NCBI GenBank assembly: GCA_965250195.1
Contig: OZ252295.1
Location: forward strand, 1,426,001 to 1,490,000
Reading direction: 5' to 3'
From: CAUZIR01 sp965250195
GTDB lineage: Bacteria; Chloroflexota; Dehalococcoidia; Lucifugimonadales; UBA2962
Length of the DNA stretch: 64,000 nt
The position numbers and the translations under genes were made by a program. Of this stretch, positions 25,805 to 36,202 are shown piece after piece; the first letter of the stretch is position 1; every line of letters begins with the position of its first letter. The notes under the pieces were generated by a model. That model was not told the DNA's origin. It did not search any database and was given only the letters and a program-made list of their open reading frames with translations.

Positions 25805-26844
25805 CAGGTGCAAGCGAGCAGGCACTGCCAGGCGATGGCGTGATCGGCCACGAAAAGGTCATGGCGGCCCTGGGGCGCGCCATTCGACTGGGCAGAACAT
25901 CGCACGCCTACCTCGTCACCGGCCCGGCGCATGTGGGCAAGATGAAGGTGGCCACGGCGCTGGCCCAGCACCTCAACTGCCTGGGGGACGCGACACCGTG
26001 CGGCTCGTGCCGGCAATGCACGCGCATTCATCGCCGGGTTCACTCGGACGTAAAGGTGGTTCCGATTGACGTAACGGGCGCGTTCCACGAGGACGGCAAG
26101 CCGAGAACCGTGATCACCATCAACCAGGTCAGGACGGTCTCGAACGAAGCGGCCCTGCGGCCGTTCGAAGGCAGGAACCGGGTGTTCATCTTCGAAGACA
26201 CCGACAGGCTCCAGGAGGCGGCTTCGAACGCCCTGCTAAAGACGCTGGAAGAGCCGCCCGACCAGGTCGTGATTGTGCTGCTGGCGTCGGGCGAAGAGGC
26301 CGTGCTGCCGACGATTTCGTCACGATGCCAGGTGCTTTCACTGAGGCCGGTCCCCTGGCCTGTACTGGCGGAAGCCCTGGTCGAACGGCTCGGGCTGGAC
26401 GATGCACAGGCGCTCCAGATCGCTCGCACGTCCGGCGGCCGCCCCGGCGTGGCCTTGCGGATGGCGACGGACGAGGAGTTCGCGACCCGGCGCGGCGAGA
26501 CCCTGGACCGCATTGAGAGCGCGGCGAAGGCGAATCTGGAGGGGCGGTTCCAGTACGCTGCTTCGCTGGCGGGCATGTTCGGCAAGGAGCGCGAAGGTGT
26601 GAGAGAAGAGATCGGGCAGTGGCGTGACTGGTGGCGTGACGTGCTGGTCGCCGGTCAGGGCCTGGACGAGCTCGTCAGCCACGTTTCCCGGGCCGACGCG
26701 ATTCAGGAAACCGCACTACAGGTAGGTACTGAGGGCGCCGCGCGTGGCCTGCGAGCCTCGGTTCAAGCGGCGGAGCGGCTGGACATGAACGTGGCACCGG
26801 CCCTGGCCATCGAGCAGATGATGCTGAGCCTGCCGAGTCGATGA
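25801..26844 (+). CDS. holB: DNA polymerase III delta' subunit
   Basis: A 347-residue clamp-loader subunit. The AAA+ fold has a degenerate P-loop (GPAHVGKMKVA), usual for delta', a C4-like zinc site (CLGDATPCGSCRQC), NALLKTLEEPP and the sensor/arginine-finger region TISSRCQVLSLRPV. Delta' stimulates clamp loading onto DNA as a stator. The TTG start overlaps lysA by four bases. The PSP1-like stub follows 31 bases later; holB next to a PSP1 (YaaT/RicT) gene is a known arrangement. Confidence 0.93.
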   Translation: MTGASEQALPGDGVIGHEKVMAALGRAIRLGRTSHAYLVTGPAHVGKMKVATALAQHLNCLGDATPCGSCRQCTRIHRRVHSDVKVVPIDVTGAFHEDGKPRTVITINQVRTVSNEAALRPFEGRNRVFIFEDTDRLQEAASNALLKTLEEPPDQVVIVLLASGEEAVLPTISSRCQVLSLRPVPWPVLAEALVERLGLDDAQALQIARTSGGRPGVALRMATDEEFATRRGETLDRIESAAKANLEGRFQYAASLAGMFGKEREGVREEIGQWRDWWRDVLVAGQGLDELVSHVSRADAIQETALQVGTEGAARGLRASVQAAERLDMNVAPALAIEQMMLSLPSR

Positions 26845-26875
26845 GGCTCCAAGTGTGGACGGGGAGAGGGTTTAG

Positions 26876-27112
26876 TTGGCAACAGTAGGGGTCAGGTTTC
26901 GGCCGTCGGAGCGGCTACGGTATGTGGAAGACGCCGGTCACGACCTGAAGGTCGGTGATCGTGTGACCGTGGACCTGGCGCAGGGAACGGACCTTACGCA
27001 GGGAGCGGCGGAGGCCGTGGTGGCTCTCGACTCGGGCCAGGTGATCTTCAGCGAGGTGCGCGAGACGCAGGGTGTGGTGAGCGCGGTCGTGTCCCGAGCC
27101 GGGCCCGGCTAG
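26876..27112 (+). CDS. PSP1 (RicT/YaaT)-like N-terminal domain, stand-alone 78-residue protein
   Basis: The sequence (VGVRFRPSERLRYVEDAG, DLKVGDRVTVDLAQG) matches the start of PSP1-family proteins, which are normally ~250-290 residues with a cysteine-rich C-terminal PSP1 domain and lie next to holB. Here the frame stops after 78 residues and nothing resembling the remaining domain follows: 31 bases later the HNH gene ends on the other strand. The TTG start has GGAGAGGG upstream. It may be a truncated remnant or a functional short protein; I cannot decide. Confidence 0.65.
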   Translation: MATVGVRFRPSERLRYVEDAGHDLKVGDRVTVDLAQGTDLTQGAAEAVVALDSGQVIFSEVRETQGVVSAVVSRAGPG

Positions 27113-27143
27113 TAATACGCCCCGGTCAGGAATAGCCTCCCCG

Positions 27144-27668
27144 TTAGGAGTATGCCCAGGGGATGAAGGGGCGCCACTCGTCGAGCAGTGTGCGCTGCTC
27201 GAACATGTAGAACGGGTTCGGCCTCGGTACGGCGGGCTCTTTCATCAGCTTCATGCTCGCCTCTACCGGGGTGCGGCCCGCCTTCCGGTGGTTGCACCGC
27301 TTGCACGCCGAAATCACGTTGCCCCACTCGTGCCTGCCGCCCCGGGAGCGCGGCAGGATGTGGTCAAGCGTCAGGGATTTCGACTCTGTTCCGCAGTACT
27401 GACAGGTGTAGCGGTCCCGCACGAACACGGCTCGCCGCGAGAGCCGCCTGCGTACTAGCGGACGCTTGACCATGTGGTAAAGGCGTATGACGGAGGGAAC
27501 CTGGAAGGGGCGAGAGACGCTGTGCACGACTCCCCGGCCGTTCTCCATTAGTTCGGCCTTCTCCCGGTCGAGCAGCACCAGCGCACGCCTGACGTTACAC
27601 ACGTTCAGGGGCTGGTAGTTCTGGTTGAGTACCAGGACCGGAAGTTGAATCAACATTCCTGCGAGCAC
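27144..27668 (-). CDS. HNH endonuclease
   Basis: A 174-residue HNH protein. The C-terminal half holds the full nuclease motif: CQYCG, LDHILPRSRGG, W-x-N and CKRCNHRKAGRTP, with two zinc CxxC pairs. The N-terminal ~80 residues (VLVLNQNYQPLNVCNVRRALVLL, broken here as VLVLNQNYQPLNV) are typical of a stand-alone HNH family common in environmental bacteria whose role in repair or defence is not established. GTG 27668 is the longest start; ATG at residue 5 (27656), preceded by AGGA, is an alternative. It lies nine bases after cvpA. Confidence 0.9.
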   Translation of the reverse strand: MLAGMLIQLPVLVLNQNYQPLNVCNVRRALVLLDREKAELMENGRGVVHSVSRPFQVPSVIRLYHMVKRPLVRRRLSRRAVFVRDRYTCQYCGTESKSLTLDHILPRSRGGRHEWGNVISACKRCNHRKAGRTPVEASMKLMKEPAVPRPNPFYMFEQRTLLDEWRPFIPWAYS

Positions 27669-27677
27669 GTTCCCCGG

Positions 27678-28307
27678 CTACGGATTTTCGGCGTCTATTT
27701 CGTCCTTGAGAATCTGGACCGATATCTCGAAGTCGTCGGGGACGAAACCTATCGCGTCTCCGGGAATCTTGTCCACGACGCTGACGAACGAGCGCACGAA
27801 GCTGGACTCTACCAGGGCGTCTTGCAGGCCCTCTTTGATTTCCAGGGTGTCGGGGATGGGCAGCTTGTCGGCGACAGTGCCGGCGATGCCCTCGTCCGGC
27901 GTGTCAGGTATCTCGAAGTTGTAGGCCAGGCGGGCCAGGCCGAGTATGGCCGCGCCGCTCACGAAACCGGCCAGGATCAGTCCCAGCACAAGTCCGCCGA
28001 GCTTGTCGACCATCGCCGACATGCCCAGTGTGAAGACGGTCATGAAGGGTTTTACGAATTTGCCCACGATGCCCGCCACGACGACGCCGGCGATGATGAT
28101 GAGCGCGTAGGCGATGAAGCTAACGATGGTGTCATTCCCGATCGTGTCCGAGAACGCTGAACCGAGGTTGTCGGCGTAGTGACCGGCAAACTGCCATGCG
28201 ACGATTACACCAATCGCCATGAAGGCGGCCCCGATAAGGCCCGTCTTCAGGCCGTACAGGAACCCGAAAATGAGCACGATGATGAGTACGATATCGAGCC
28301 AGTTCAT
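27678..28307 (-). CDS. CvpA family membrane protein
   Basis: A 209-residue protein with four hydrophobic segments (~3-25, 26-48, 60-85, 98-125) and a long C-terminal region outside the membrane. NWLDIVLIIVLIFGFLYGLK is the classic CvpA N-terminus. CvpA was named for colicin V production in E. coli and is linked to envelope integrity, but its mechanism is unclear. It starts under a TGCTAGAAT box and is followed at nine bases by the HNH gene. Confidence 0.85.
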   Translation of the reverse strand: MNWLDIVLIIVLIFGFLYGLKTGLIGAAFMAIGVIVAWQFAGHYADNLGSAFSDTIGNDTIVSFIAYALIIIAGVVVAGIVGKFVKPFMTVFTLGMSAMVDKLGGLVLGLILAGFVSGAAILGLARLAYNFEIPDTPDEGIAGTVADKLPIPDTLEIKEGLQDALVESSFVRSFVSVVDKIPGDAIGFVPDDFEISVQILKDEIDAENP

Positions 28308-28370
28308 GGCCTCTCCTCGCCGGTATTGCCACCATTCGAAACCGCCGCGCCAGACGCCGGTCAGAGCAGG

Positions 28371-28379
28371 ATTCTAGCA
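28371..28379 (-). promoter_or_regulatory. Extended -10 promoter of cvpA-HNH
   Basis: TGCTAGAAT on the minus strand. A partial -35, GGTTGA, lies 17 bases upstream (28394-28399). The leader would be ~55 bases. Confidence 0.5.
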
Positions 28380-28475
28380 CACAGGTGCGGCCCTCAACCC
28401 CGGTGGCACCACCTTACCCGCGTTGGGCTTCCCATTGTGGTTGAACGTTGCGGTGTGCACGTCACCGTTTTGCCG

Positions 28476-29438
28476 TTAAGACTGCTGCGGGGGAGCCGGG
28501 TTGATCTCTCCGGCCGCCAGGGAGATTGGCAGCAGTTTCTCCAGCTCGGCAACGGTCCAGCCGGAGTCGCTGTGGACGAATTTGACCGGCCGCCTGCGCG
28601 AGTAGAGGGACATGTCCCAGCCGGTGGTGGATATCACCTGACCGGTGATCGCCCCCCCGGCCTCAGTGCACAGGTAGACGATCTTGGCGGCGTTGTTGGC
28701 CGGGTCAAGGGCCTCGGCGGGAGCCTCCATACCGAGGACGCCCCTCAGCCCCTCGGCGTCCTCTGACTTGAACCGCTCGTCTCCTCCGACTCGGAGGGAC
28801 TTCGAAGCCTGGGGTATGGAAGCGGTCATGCGGGTGTGGCCGCCGGGATAAACGGCGTTCGCGGTTATGTTATGAGGCGCCAGTTCCGCGGCGGCAGATC
28901 GCACCAGGCCCACCATGCCCTCTTTCGCCGCCGCGTAATTTGTCTGGCCGGAAGACCTCAGGCCGGAGATGGACGCGAGCAGCACGATTCGGCCATATCG
29001 GCCCTTTATGAGATGGGGCACGGCGTTGCGGACCACGTTGAAGGCGCCCTGCAGGTGCACGGCCAGCACCGCGTCCCACTCCTGCTCGGTCATGTTAAAG
29101 ACCATGCGGTCGCGCAGGATACCGGCGGCGTGACAGACGGCGTCGAGCGTGCCAAACGTCGCTAATGCGGTTTCGACAAGTCTTCCCGCCGACTCGAATT
29201 CGGCAACCGAGTCGTAGCTGGCGACGGCACGTCCCCCTAACGCCTCGATCTCCTCGACGACGGCGTCGGCGGCGCCCACCGAGCGGCCAGAGCCATCGAC
29301 CGCGGCGCCCAGGTCATTGACCACGACGGAGGCTCCTTCTTGCGTCAAGAGCATGGCGACGGTTCGGCCGATGCCACCGCCCGCTCCGGTAACTATGGCC
29401 ACTCTGCCTTCCATCCGTCGGGCCATTCGTTCGGCCAT
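28476..29438 (-). CDS. Short-chain dehydrogenase/reductase with intact active site
   Basis: A 320-residue classical SDR. The cofactor motif is VTGAGGGIGR (~residues 16-25), NAG-like HAAGIL, catalytic Ser in LLASISG and Tyr168/Lys172 in NYAAAKEG. The sequence and a ~70-residue C-terminal extension resemble 3-hydroxyacyl-CoA or 3-oxoacyl reductases of multifunctional beta-oxidation proteins. Its ATG shares one base with the stop of the upstream SDR gene (TGATG), so both are translated from one message. Confidence 0.88.
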   Translation of the reverse strand: MAERMARRMEGRVAIVTGAGGGIGRTVAMLLTQEGASVVVNDLGAAVDGSGRSVGAADAVVEEIEALGGRAVASYDSVAEFESAGRLVETALATFGTLDAVCHAAGILRDRMVFNMTEQEWDAVLAVHLQGAFNVVRNAVPHLIKGRYGRIVLLASISGLRSSGQTNYAAAKEGMVGLVRSAAAELAPHNITANAVYPGGHTRMTASIPQASKSLRVGGDERFKSEDAEGLRGVLGMEAPAEALDPANNAAKIVYLCTEAGGAITGQVISTTGWDMSLYSRRRPVKFVHSDSGWTVAELEKLLPISLAAGEINPAPPQQS

Positions 29439-30235
29439 CAGAGCGATGCCTCCATTTGCTCAGTTTGGGGCAATACGGGTTCGATGATTTTAGGGACGAG
29501 GGCGTCCAGTTCATCGAGCGTGAGCCGGCCCCACTTGTGTATACCCGTCACCACCTCAGGCTCGGCGTACAAGAAGATCGAGCCGTCTCGGGTGCCGAGG
29601 GTCCTGGCGTTTATGTTGGCCAGGGCGTCGGTGCAAAGTGCGCCTACCAGCGCGGCCGCGCCAGCCTCGTCGTCGGCGACCACGGCGTTTACCGTGACCC
29701 CGTACTTGCCCAGGTCGCGTCCGACGGTGCGGGTCATTCCGATGATTCCCTCGGAGACCGAAGCACGGGCGGCCGCATTGGACTCCCCAAGCCCGGCATC
29801 AGAAGTAATGCTGACGATGCGGCCGGAGCGCTGTTTTCGAAAGACGCCTGCCGCGTGGCGCGTCGGTGTGAACGTGGCTTTGAGGCCGGTTCGGACCGCG
29901 GCGTAGAAGTCTTCGGGCGATAGGTCCGTCAGCCCGCCGCCCCATTTGGGGTCGCTCGCTCTGTCCAGTCCCGCGGCAGCGTTTACCAGTATGTCCAGGC
30001 TGCCCAGCTCGGCCACGGCCAGTTCAACGACACGCTCGCCGCCGGCCATGTCCGAGACGTCGGCGTCAGAGAAGATCGCCAGCCCGCCCCCCGCTCTTAT
30101 CTCGGTGGCGGTGTCCTGCCCGCCGACGCAGACGACCCCCGCACCCTCTCGGGCCAGGGTCAGGGCGACGGCACGGCCCACGCCCACGCCCGCGCCGGTG
30201 ACCACCGCGACCTTGCCTTCCAGCCTGCCTACCAT
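29438..30235 (-). CDS. Degenerate SDR paralogue lacking the Tyr/Lys catalytic pair
   Basis: A 265-residue SDR fold. The nucleotide-binding motif VTGAGVGVGR and NAAAG are kept, but where the partner SDR has Tyr-x3-Lys (NYAAAKEG) this protein has NAAARASVSEG, which aligns Arg and Ser at those places. It therefore probably cannot act as a normal SDR and may be a structural or regulatory partner of the active SDR encoded immediately downstream. ATG 30235 sits eight bases after GGAG; ATG 30241 is also possible. The open frame extends upstream to 30298 without family similarity. Confidence 0.78.
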   Translation of the reverse strand: MVGRLEGKVAVVTGAGVGVGRAVALTLAREGAGVVCVGGQDTATEIRAGGGLAIFSDADVSDMAGGERVVELAVAELGSLDILVNAAAGLDRASDPKWGGGLTDLSPEDFYAAVRTGLKATFTPTRHAAGVFRKQRSGRIVSITSDAGLGESNAAARASVSEGIIGMTRTVGRDLGKYGVTVNAVVADDEAGAAALVGALCTDALANINARTLGTRDGSIFLYAEPEVVTGIHKWGRLTLDELDALVPKIIEPVLPQTEQMEASL

Positions 30236-30294
30236 TTTCATCACTCCTTGCTGCACCAGGGGTTGCCCCGGTTCTCTCCCAGGGGAGCGCCGTC

Positions 30295-31713
30295 TCACGC
30301 CAGGGGCCGCCCGTCATTGTCGACGATTACGATGGGGCGGCCCAACTCTCGCAGGCCCGGCTCGACCAACTCCCGGTCTCCGACGACGAGCATGACGTCG
30401 GGTGCCTCTCTCACGTGCTCTTTCGCCACCCTTCGAACGCCGTCCAGATCCACGCCCCGGACCATGTCCGGGTAGTTCAGCAGATAGTCGTCGGGGAGAT
30501 CGAAGCTCGCAAGCCGGGCAAGCTGCCCGGTGATCTGCCCGTGGGTCTCGAACCGGGAGGGAAATCCCCGTAACAGTCCGGCGACGGCATCTTTGAACTC
30601 GGTATCCTCAACCGGTCGGTCGGAGCGGATTTCCGAGTACTCCTTTAGCGCTTCGAAAACGGCCTCTTTCGTGACGGCCGTGTGGACGGAGCCACCGGCG
30701 AATAGCGCCGACGGACCGGTAAGCCAGTCGATCGACGACATGTACCCGTAGCTGTAGCCCTTGTCCTGGCGCAGGTTCATGTTCAGCCGGGCGGAGAACT
30801 CTCCCCCGAACACGAGGTTGAACAGGACCAGGGGCATGAAGTCCGGGTGGAGACGACCCACCAGCGTCTGGCCGGAGCGGATCACCGACTGGGCGGCGCC
30901 CGGCTTGTCCGCGAGGTAGATGACGCTCCCGTTTTCGGGATTCGGGTCCGAGCCCCTCTCGGCAATGAGGCCCGTGCCCTTCCCGGGATTTGGGCCGGTC
31001 TCGGTGTTCGGCGCCTGCGGGGGCTGCCAATCATCGAAATGGCGCTCGACCAGTTCGACCGCTTCGTCGGCCTTGACCTGACCCGCGACAACGAACGTCG
31101 CGCCCGTCGGGCCGAAGCCGCTCGCGTAGTGGTCGGCCAACGCGTCTCTAGTGAGCGAGTCCACCGATGCCTCGGTGCCGCTCGCCGGGTGACCGTAAGC
31201 CGACTCGCGCCCGTACAGCAGCGCCCGGGCCGCTCGGGGCGCGATGGCCGCCGGGTCGTCCGCGATGCGGGCGAGGTCGGTCAGGCGTTGCCTGCGAATC
31301 CTTTCCAGGTCGCCAGTCGGGAACACCGGGTTGCGAACCACGTCGGCGGCGATCTCCAGCGCACCCCGCCATTGGGACTCTAGAGACTCGGCCGAGACCA
31401 TCGTGTGCTCGCGCCCCGCATGGGTCTGAATGTCCGAGCCCATGCGCTCCATCTCGTCAGATATCTGCTGGCTGGACCGTGACGCGGTGCCCTCTGGCAG
31501 CATGGTTACCGCCATGTTGGTCAGGCCGGGCCGATCGGTCGGGTCCACGGCGGCGCCGGTTCGCATGACCAGGCCGAACGCGACCATCGGCAGGTCCGGC
31601 CGTTCCACGACCAGGACGGCCAGGCCGTTGGCGAGCGTGGTTCTGCTCGGCATGGGCGGGGTGAAGCCGGGCTGCGGGGCCGCCCCCGGCATGACGGTGC
31701 GGTCGAGCTTCAT
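30295..31713 (-). CDS. M16 family peptidase-like protein without the zinc motif
   Basis: A 472-residue M16 homologue. The fold is recognisable (TLANGLAVLVVERPDLPMVAF, then AAVDPTDRPGLTNMAVTML), but the HxxEH zinc motif is replaced: GLTNMAVTMLPEGT stands where active members have a His-x2-Glu-His. The C-terminal half keeps the R/Y-type substrate-binding region (LRQDKGYSYGYMS). In bacterial M16B pairs, one subunit carries zinc and the other the R/Y motif, and this fits the R/Y partner. It overlaps the active subunit gene by four bases (ATGA). Confidence 0.88.
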   Translation of the reverse strand: MKLDRTVMPGAAPQPGFTPPMPSRTTLANGLAVLVVERPDLPMVAFGLVMRTGAAVDPTDRPGLTNMAVTMLPEGTASRSSQQISDEMERMGSDIQTHAGREHTMVSAESLESQWRGALEIAADVVRNPVFPTGDLERIRRQRLTDLARIADDPAAIAPRAARALLYGRESAYGHPASGTEASVDSLTRDALADHYASGFGPTGATFVVAGQVKADEAVELVERHFDDWQPPQAPNTETGPNPGKGTGLIAERGSDPNPENGSVIYLADKPGAAQSVIRSGQTLVGRLHPDFMPLVLFNLVFGGEFSARLNMNLRQDKGYSYGYMSSIDWLTGPSALFAGGSVHTAVTKEAVFEALKEYSEIRSDRPVEDTEFKDAVAGLLRGFPSRFETHGQITGQLARLASFDLPDDYLLNYPDMVRGVDLDGVRRVAKEHVREAPDVMLVVGDRELVEPGLRELGRPIVIVDNDGRPLA

Positions 31714-32984
31714 CCGTCGGCCTTCTCTTTCGGGGTCACGGTCAGTTCGACGCGGCGGTCACCGAGGAACCGTGATGCCGCAGCGGAGACCTGTTCCGCC
31801 GTAACCGCCTTGTAGCGGTCGGGGTACGTCGAAACGAGACCGGGGTCGCCGGCCAGTACGCTGAAGTAGTTGAGCTGGTCGGCCCTGCCGCCGAAGCCGC
31901 CGGTGCGCTCGAGGGTGCGCACGAAGTGAGTCTCTATCTGGTTGCCCGCCCGCTCCATTTCGGCCTCAGTGGGCGGCGTCTTTTTGATGGCCGCGAGCTC
32001 CTGCTCGACGATCTCAGACACACGATCGGTCTCTTGGTCGCGAGAGGTGGTTACCTGGACGAAGAACTCGCCGGAGATCTCCTGGCTATAGGCGAACGCG
32101 GCCACGTCTCGGGCCATCTCGGTGTCGTGCACCAACCGCCGATGAAGGCGGGAGCCCTTGCCGTCGGCGAGAACGGTCGCCAGCACATCGAGCGCGGGCT
32201 CCCACTCGTCGAAGGCGGGCGGGGCAAGCCAAACGGCGTAGCGCCGCTCCAGCTGGACGTCGTCCTCCATGGTCAGGACTTTAGTGCTGGAGAGGCTGGA
32301 CTCGATCGGCTTCATCTTCGCTATCGGCGCGGCCGGGGTGAGTTCGCCGAAATACTTTTCTACCAGGTTCAACGCCTGATCGGGTTCGATGTCTCCCGCG
32401 ATTGCGATCGACGCGTTGGAGGGGGAGTAGAAGGTGCGGGAAAAGCCCTTTATGTCCTCAAGTTCGGCCGAGTCCAGGTCCTGCTGAGAGCCGATTGTGG
32501 GCCAGTTGTACGGGTGCGGGAGAGGGAAGACCTCGGGCTGGAGCAGCAGGTACGCCATGCCGTACGGCCTGTTTTCGTAGCTCTGGCGCCGCTCGTTTTT
32601 GACCACGTCGCGCTGCACGTCGAAGCGCTGCTGGTCCAGTGCGTCGAGCAGGAAGCCCATGCGGTCCGACTCCAGCCAGAGGGCAAGTTCGAGATAGTTC
32701 GACGGGACGTTCTCCCAGTAGTTGGTTCGGTCCGGGTTAGTCGAGCCGTTGAGATTGGCGCCGATTTTTTGCAACGGCTCGAAATAGGAGCGGTTGTGGT
32801 GCTTTGAGCCCTCGAACATGACGTGCTCAAAAAGGTGGGCGAAGCCGGTTCTTCCAGGCTTCTCGTTCTTGCTGCCCACGTGATACCAGATGTTGATCGC
32901 CACGACCGGCAGTGAGCGGTCCTGGTGCAGGATCAATTCGAGGCCGTTGGACAGGACGTGTTTTTCGTAAGGTACGGAGATCAT
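31710..32984 (-). CDS. M16 family zinc peptidase, catalytic subunit
   Basis: A 424-residue M16 peptidase with an intact zinc site: His50-x2-Glu53-His54 in FAHLFEHVMFEG, with a downstream glutamate in VVKNERRQSYEN. No signal peptide is seen, so it is probably cytoplasmic. The products of this gene and the next should form the two halves of a clamshell peptidase that degrades short unfolded peptides. The ATG lies 12 bases after a TACAAT -10 box on the minus strand. It is divergent from ftsH. Confidence 0.93.
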   Translation of the reverse strand: MISVPYEKHVLSNGLELILHQDRSLPVVAINIWYHVGSKNEKPGRTGFAHLFEHVMFEGSKHHNRSYFEPLQKIGANLNGSTNPDRTNYWENVPSNYLELALWLESDRMGFLLDALDQQRFDVQRDVVKNERRQSYENRPYGMAYLLLQPEVFPLPHPYNWPTIGSQQDLDSAELEDIKGFSRTFYSPSNASIAIAGDIEPDQALNLVEKYFGELTPAAPIAKMKPIESSLSSTKVLTMEDDVQLERRYAVWLAPPAFDEWEPALDVLATVLADGKGSRLHRRLVHDTEMARDVAAFAYSQEISGEFFVQVTTSRDQETDRVSEIVEQELAAIKKTPPTEAEMERAGNQIETHFVRTLERTGGFGGRADQLNYFSVLAGDPGLVSTYPDRYKAVTAEQVSAAASRFLGDRRVELTVTPKEKADG

Positions 32985-32996
32985 CGGTGGGGCGGA

Positions 32997-33005
32997 ATTG
33001 TAGCA
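32997..33005 (-). promoter_or_regulatory. Extended -10 promoter of the M16 pair
   Basis: TGCTACAAT on the minus strand; the start codon is only 12 bases downstream, so the leader would be about six bases. It is back to back with the ftsH promoter. Confidence 0.5.
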
Positions 33006-33016
33006 GGGGAAACCTT

Positions 33017-33045
33017 TTGCCTGACCATGACGTTTAATGTACTAT
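33017..33045 (+). promoter_or_regulatory. Promoter of ftsH
   Basis: TTGCCT (33017-33022) and TACTAT (33040-33045) are separated by exactly 17 bases. The predicted start is near 33052, with a ~95-base leader. Confidence 0.6.
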
Positions 33046-33147
33046 GACACGTAGATTCCCCAACGCGTTTCGGGGTTTTTTGACGGTTGGCCGGCTCTCC
33101 TCTCCCTCCTCCTTGCCGGCTCTGAGAGGTTTAACGAGTCCGGTCTG

Positions 33148-35073
<1,926 letters not shown>

Positions 35074-35081
35074 GGGCCGAG

Positions 35082-35098
35082 CGGGGCCGTTAGCCCCG
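35082..35098. terminator. Hairpin between convergent ftsH and aminotransferase genes
   Basis: CGGGGC/GCCCCG form a 6-bp stem around a 5-base loop, nine bases after the ftsH stop and overlapping the end of the opposing gene. There is no T-run, so its role as a terminator is uncertain. Confidence 0.3.
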
Positions 35099-36190
35099 CA
35101 GCTTACTCCGCCCTAGCTTCATCAGGGTCGCCGCCAGGGCGGTGAACACCCCGTCGATGTCCTCGTCGCTGACCAGCCCGAGATGGCCGATGCGGAAGAT
35201 TTTGCCGCTCAGGGACTGCTGACCCCCGGCGAGCACCACGTCGTGCTCCTTACGCATTATCCGAAGCATCTGAGCCCCGTCGATGCCGTCCGGCATTCTC
35301 ACGGCGGTAATCGTGTCCGACGCACAGCTCGGGTCGGGTAGCAGACTCAGGCCCAGCGCGGCAACGCCGTTGCGTACCCGATCTGCGGCTCTTGCATGCC
35401 GCGCATAGACGTTGGGCAGCCCTTCGTAAAGCATCATGCCCAGTGCATGGTCAAGGGCGAAGGTGACCGAGACCGCCGGGGTCCACGGCGGCTGACCCAC
35501 TTCCAGGTATCGCTTGTACTCGGACATGTCGAAGTAGAACCTGGGCATACGGGCGCTTGCGTGGGCCCTCCATGCGTCGCTGCTGAAGCTGAGGAAGGCC
35601 ATGCCGGGCGGCACCATCCAGCCCTTCTGCGAGGCCGAGGCGACGGCGTCGCAGCCCCACTCGTCGGTCAGCACCGGCACCGATCCTACGCTGGAGACCC
35701 CGTCCACCAGCAACAGCTTGCCAAATTCGCCCTTTACCACCGAGCCGATGGCGGCCAGGTCATTGACGACTCCGGTAGAGGTTTCGTTGTGCGTGACCAA
35801 TACAGCCACGATGGACGGGTCGGCCGCGAGGGCGTCCCTGATGGCGTCGGGGTCGGCTGCCTGGCCCAGTTCGGACCGCAGCACCGTGACGTCGGCGCCG
35901 AACACCTCGGCGATGTGGGCGAAACGGTCACCGAACGCGCCCACGGTCACGGCCAGCACCCGATCACCCGACGACAGCGTATTTACGACTGCCGCCTCCA
36001 TTGCCCCGCTGCCCGAGCCCGTGATTACGTACATGTCGCCGTCTGTGGCGTAAACCTGCTTCAGGCGATCAGTGACCCGGAGCAGAATCTCCTTGAACTC
36101 GGGGCCGCGATGGTTGATCATCGGCCGCCCCATCTCCTCCAGAACCTCCTCTGGAACGGGTATGGGGCCCGGAATGCGCAGGTTAGTCAA
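35090..36190 (-). CDS. Class V aminotransferase (serine-pyruvate/alanine-glyoxylate type)
   Basis: A 366-residue PLP enzyme. The opening NLRIPGPIPVPEEVLEEMGRP is typical of this subfamily, Asp163 (LLVDGVSSVGS) is the ring-binding residue and Lys189 (SASQKGW) the Schiff-base lysine. Relatives transfer the amino group from serine or alanine to glyoxylate or hydroxypyruvate; some act as hydrogenase or phosphonate enzymes. It is the last gene of the nine-gene minus-strand run, 12 bases after tyrS. Confidence 0.88.
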   Translation of the reverse strand: MTNLRIPGPIPVPEEVLEEMGRPMINHRGPEFKEILLRVTDRLKQVYATDGDMYVITGSGSGAMEAAVVNTLSSGDRVLAVTVGAFGDRFAHIAEVFGADVTVLRSELGQAADPDAIRDALAADPSIVAVLVTHNETSTGVVNDLAAIGSVVKGEFGKLLLVDGVSSVGSVPVLTDEWGCDAVASASQKGWMVPPGMAFLSFSSDAWRAHASARMPRFYFDMSEYKRYLEVGQPPWTPAVSVTFALDHALGMMLYEGLPNVYARHARAADRVRNGVAALGLSLLPDPSCASDTITAVRMPDGIDGAQMLRIMRKEHDVVLAGGQQSLSGKIFRIGHLGLVSDEDIDGVFTALAATLMKLGRSKLRG

Positions 36191-36202
36191 TCGGCTGGTC
36201 TC

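Noticed and set aside
31926..32807. 293-codon plus-strand frame opposite the M16 gene
   Set aside because: Antisense of a gene with an intact zinc motif; no family features.
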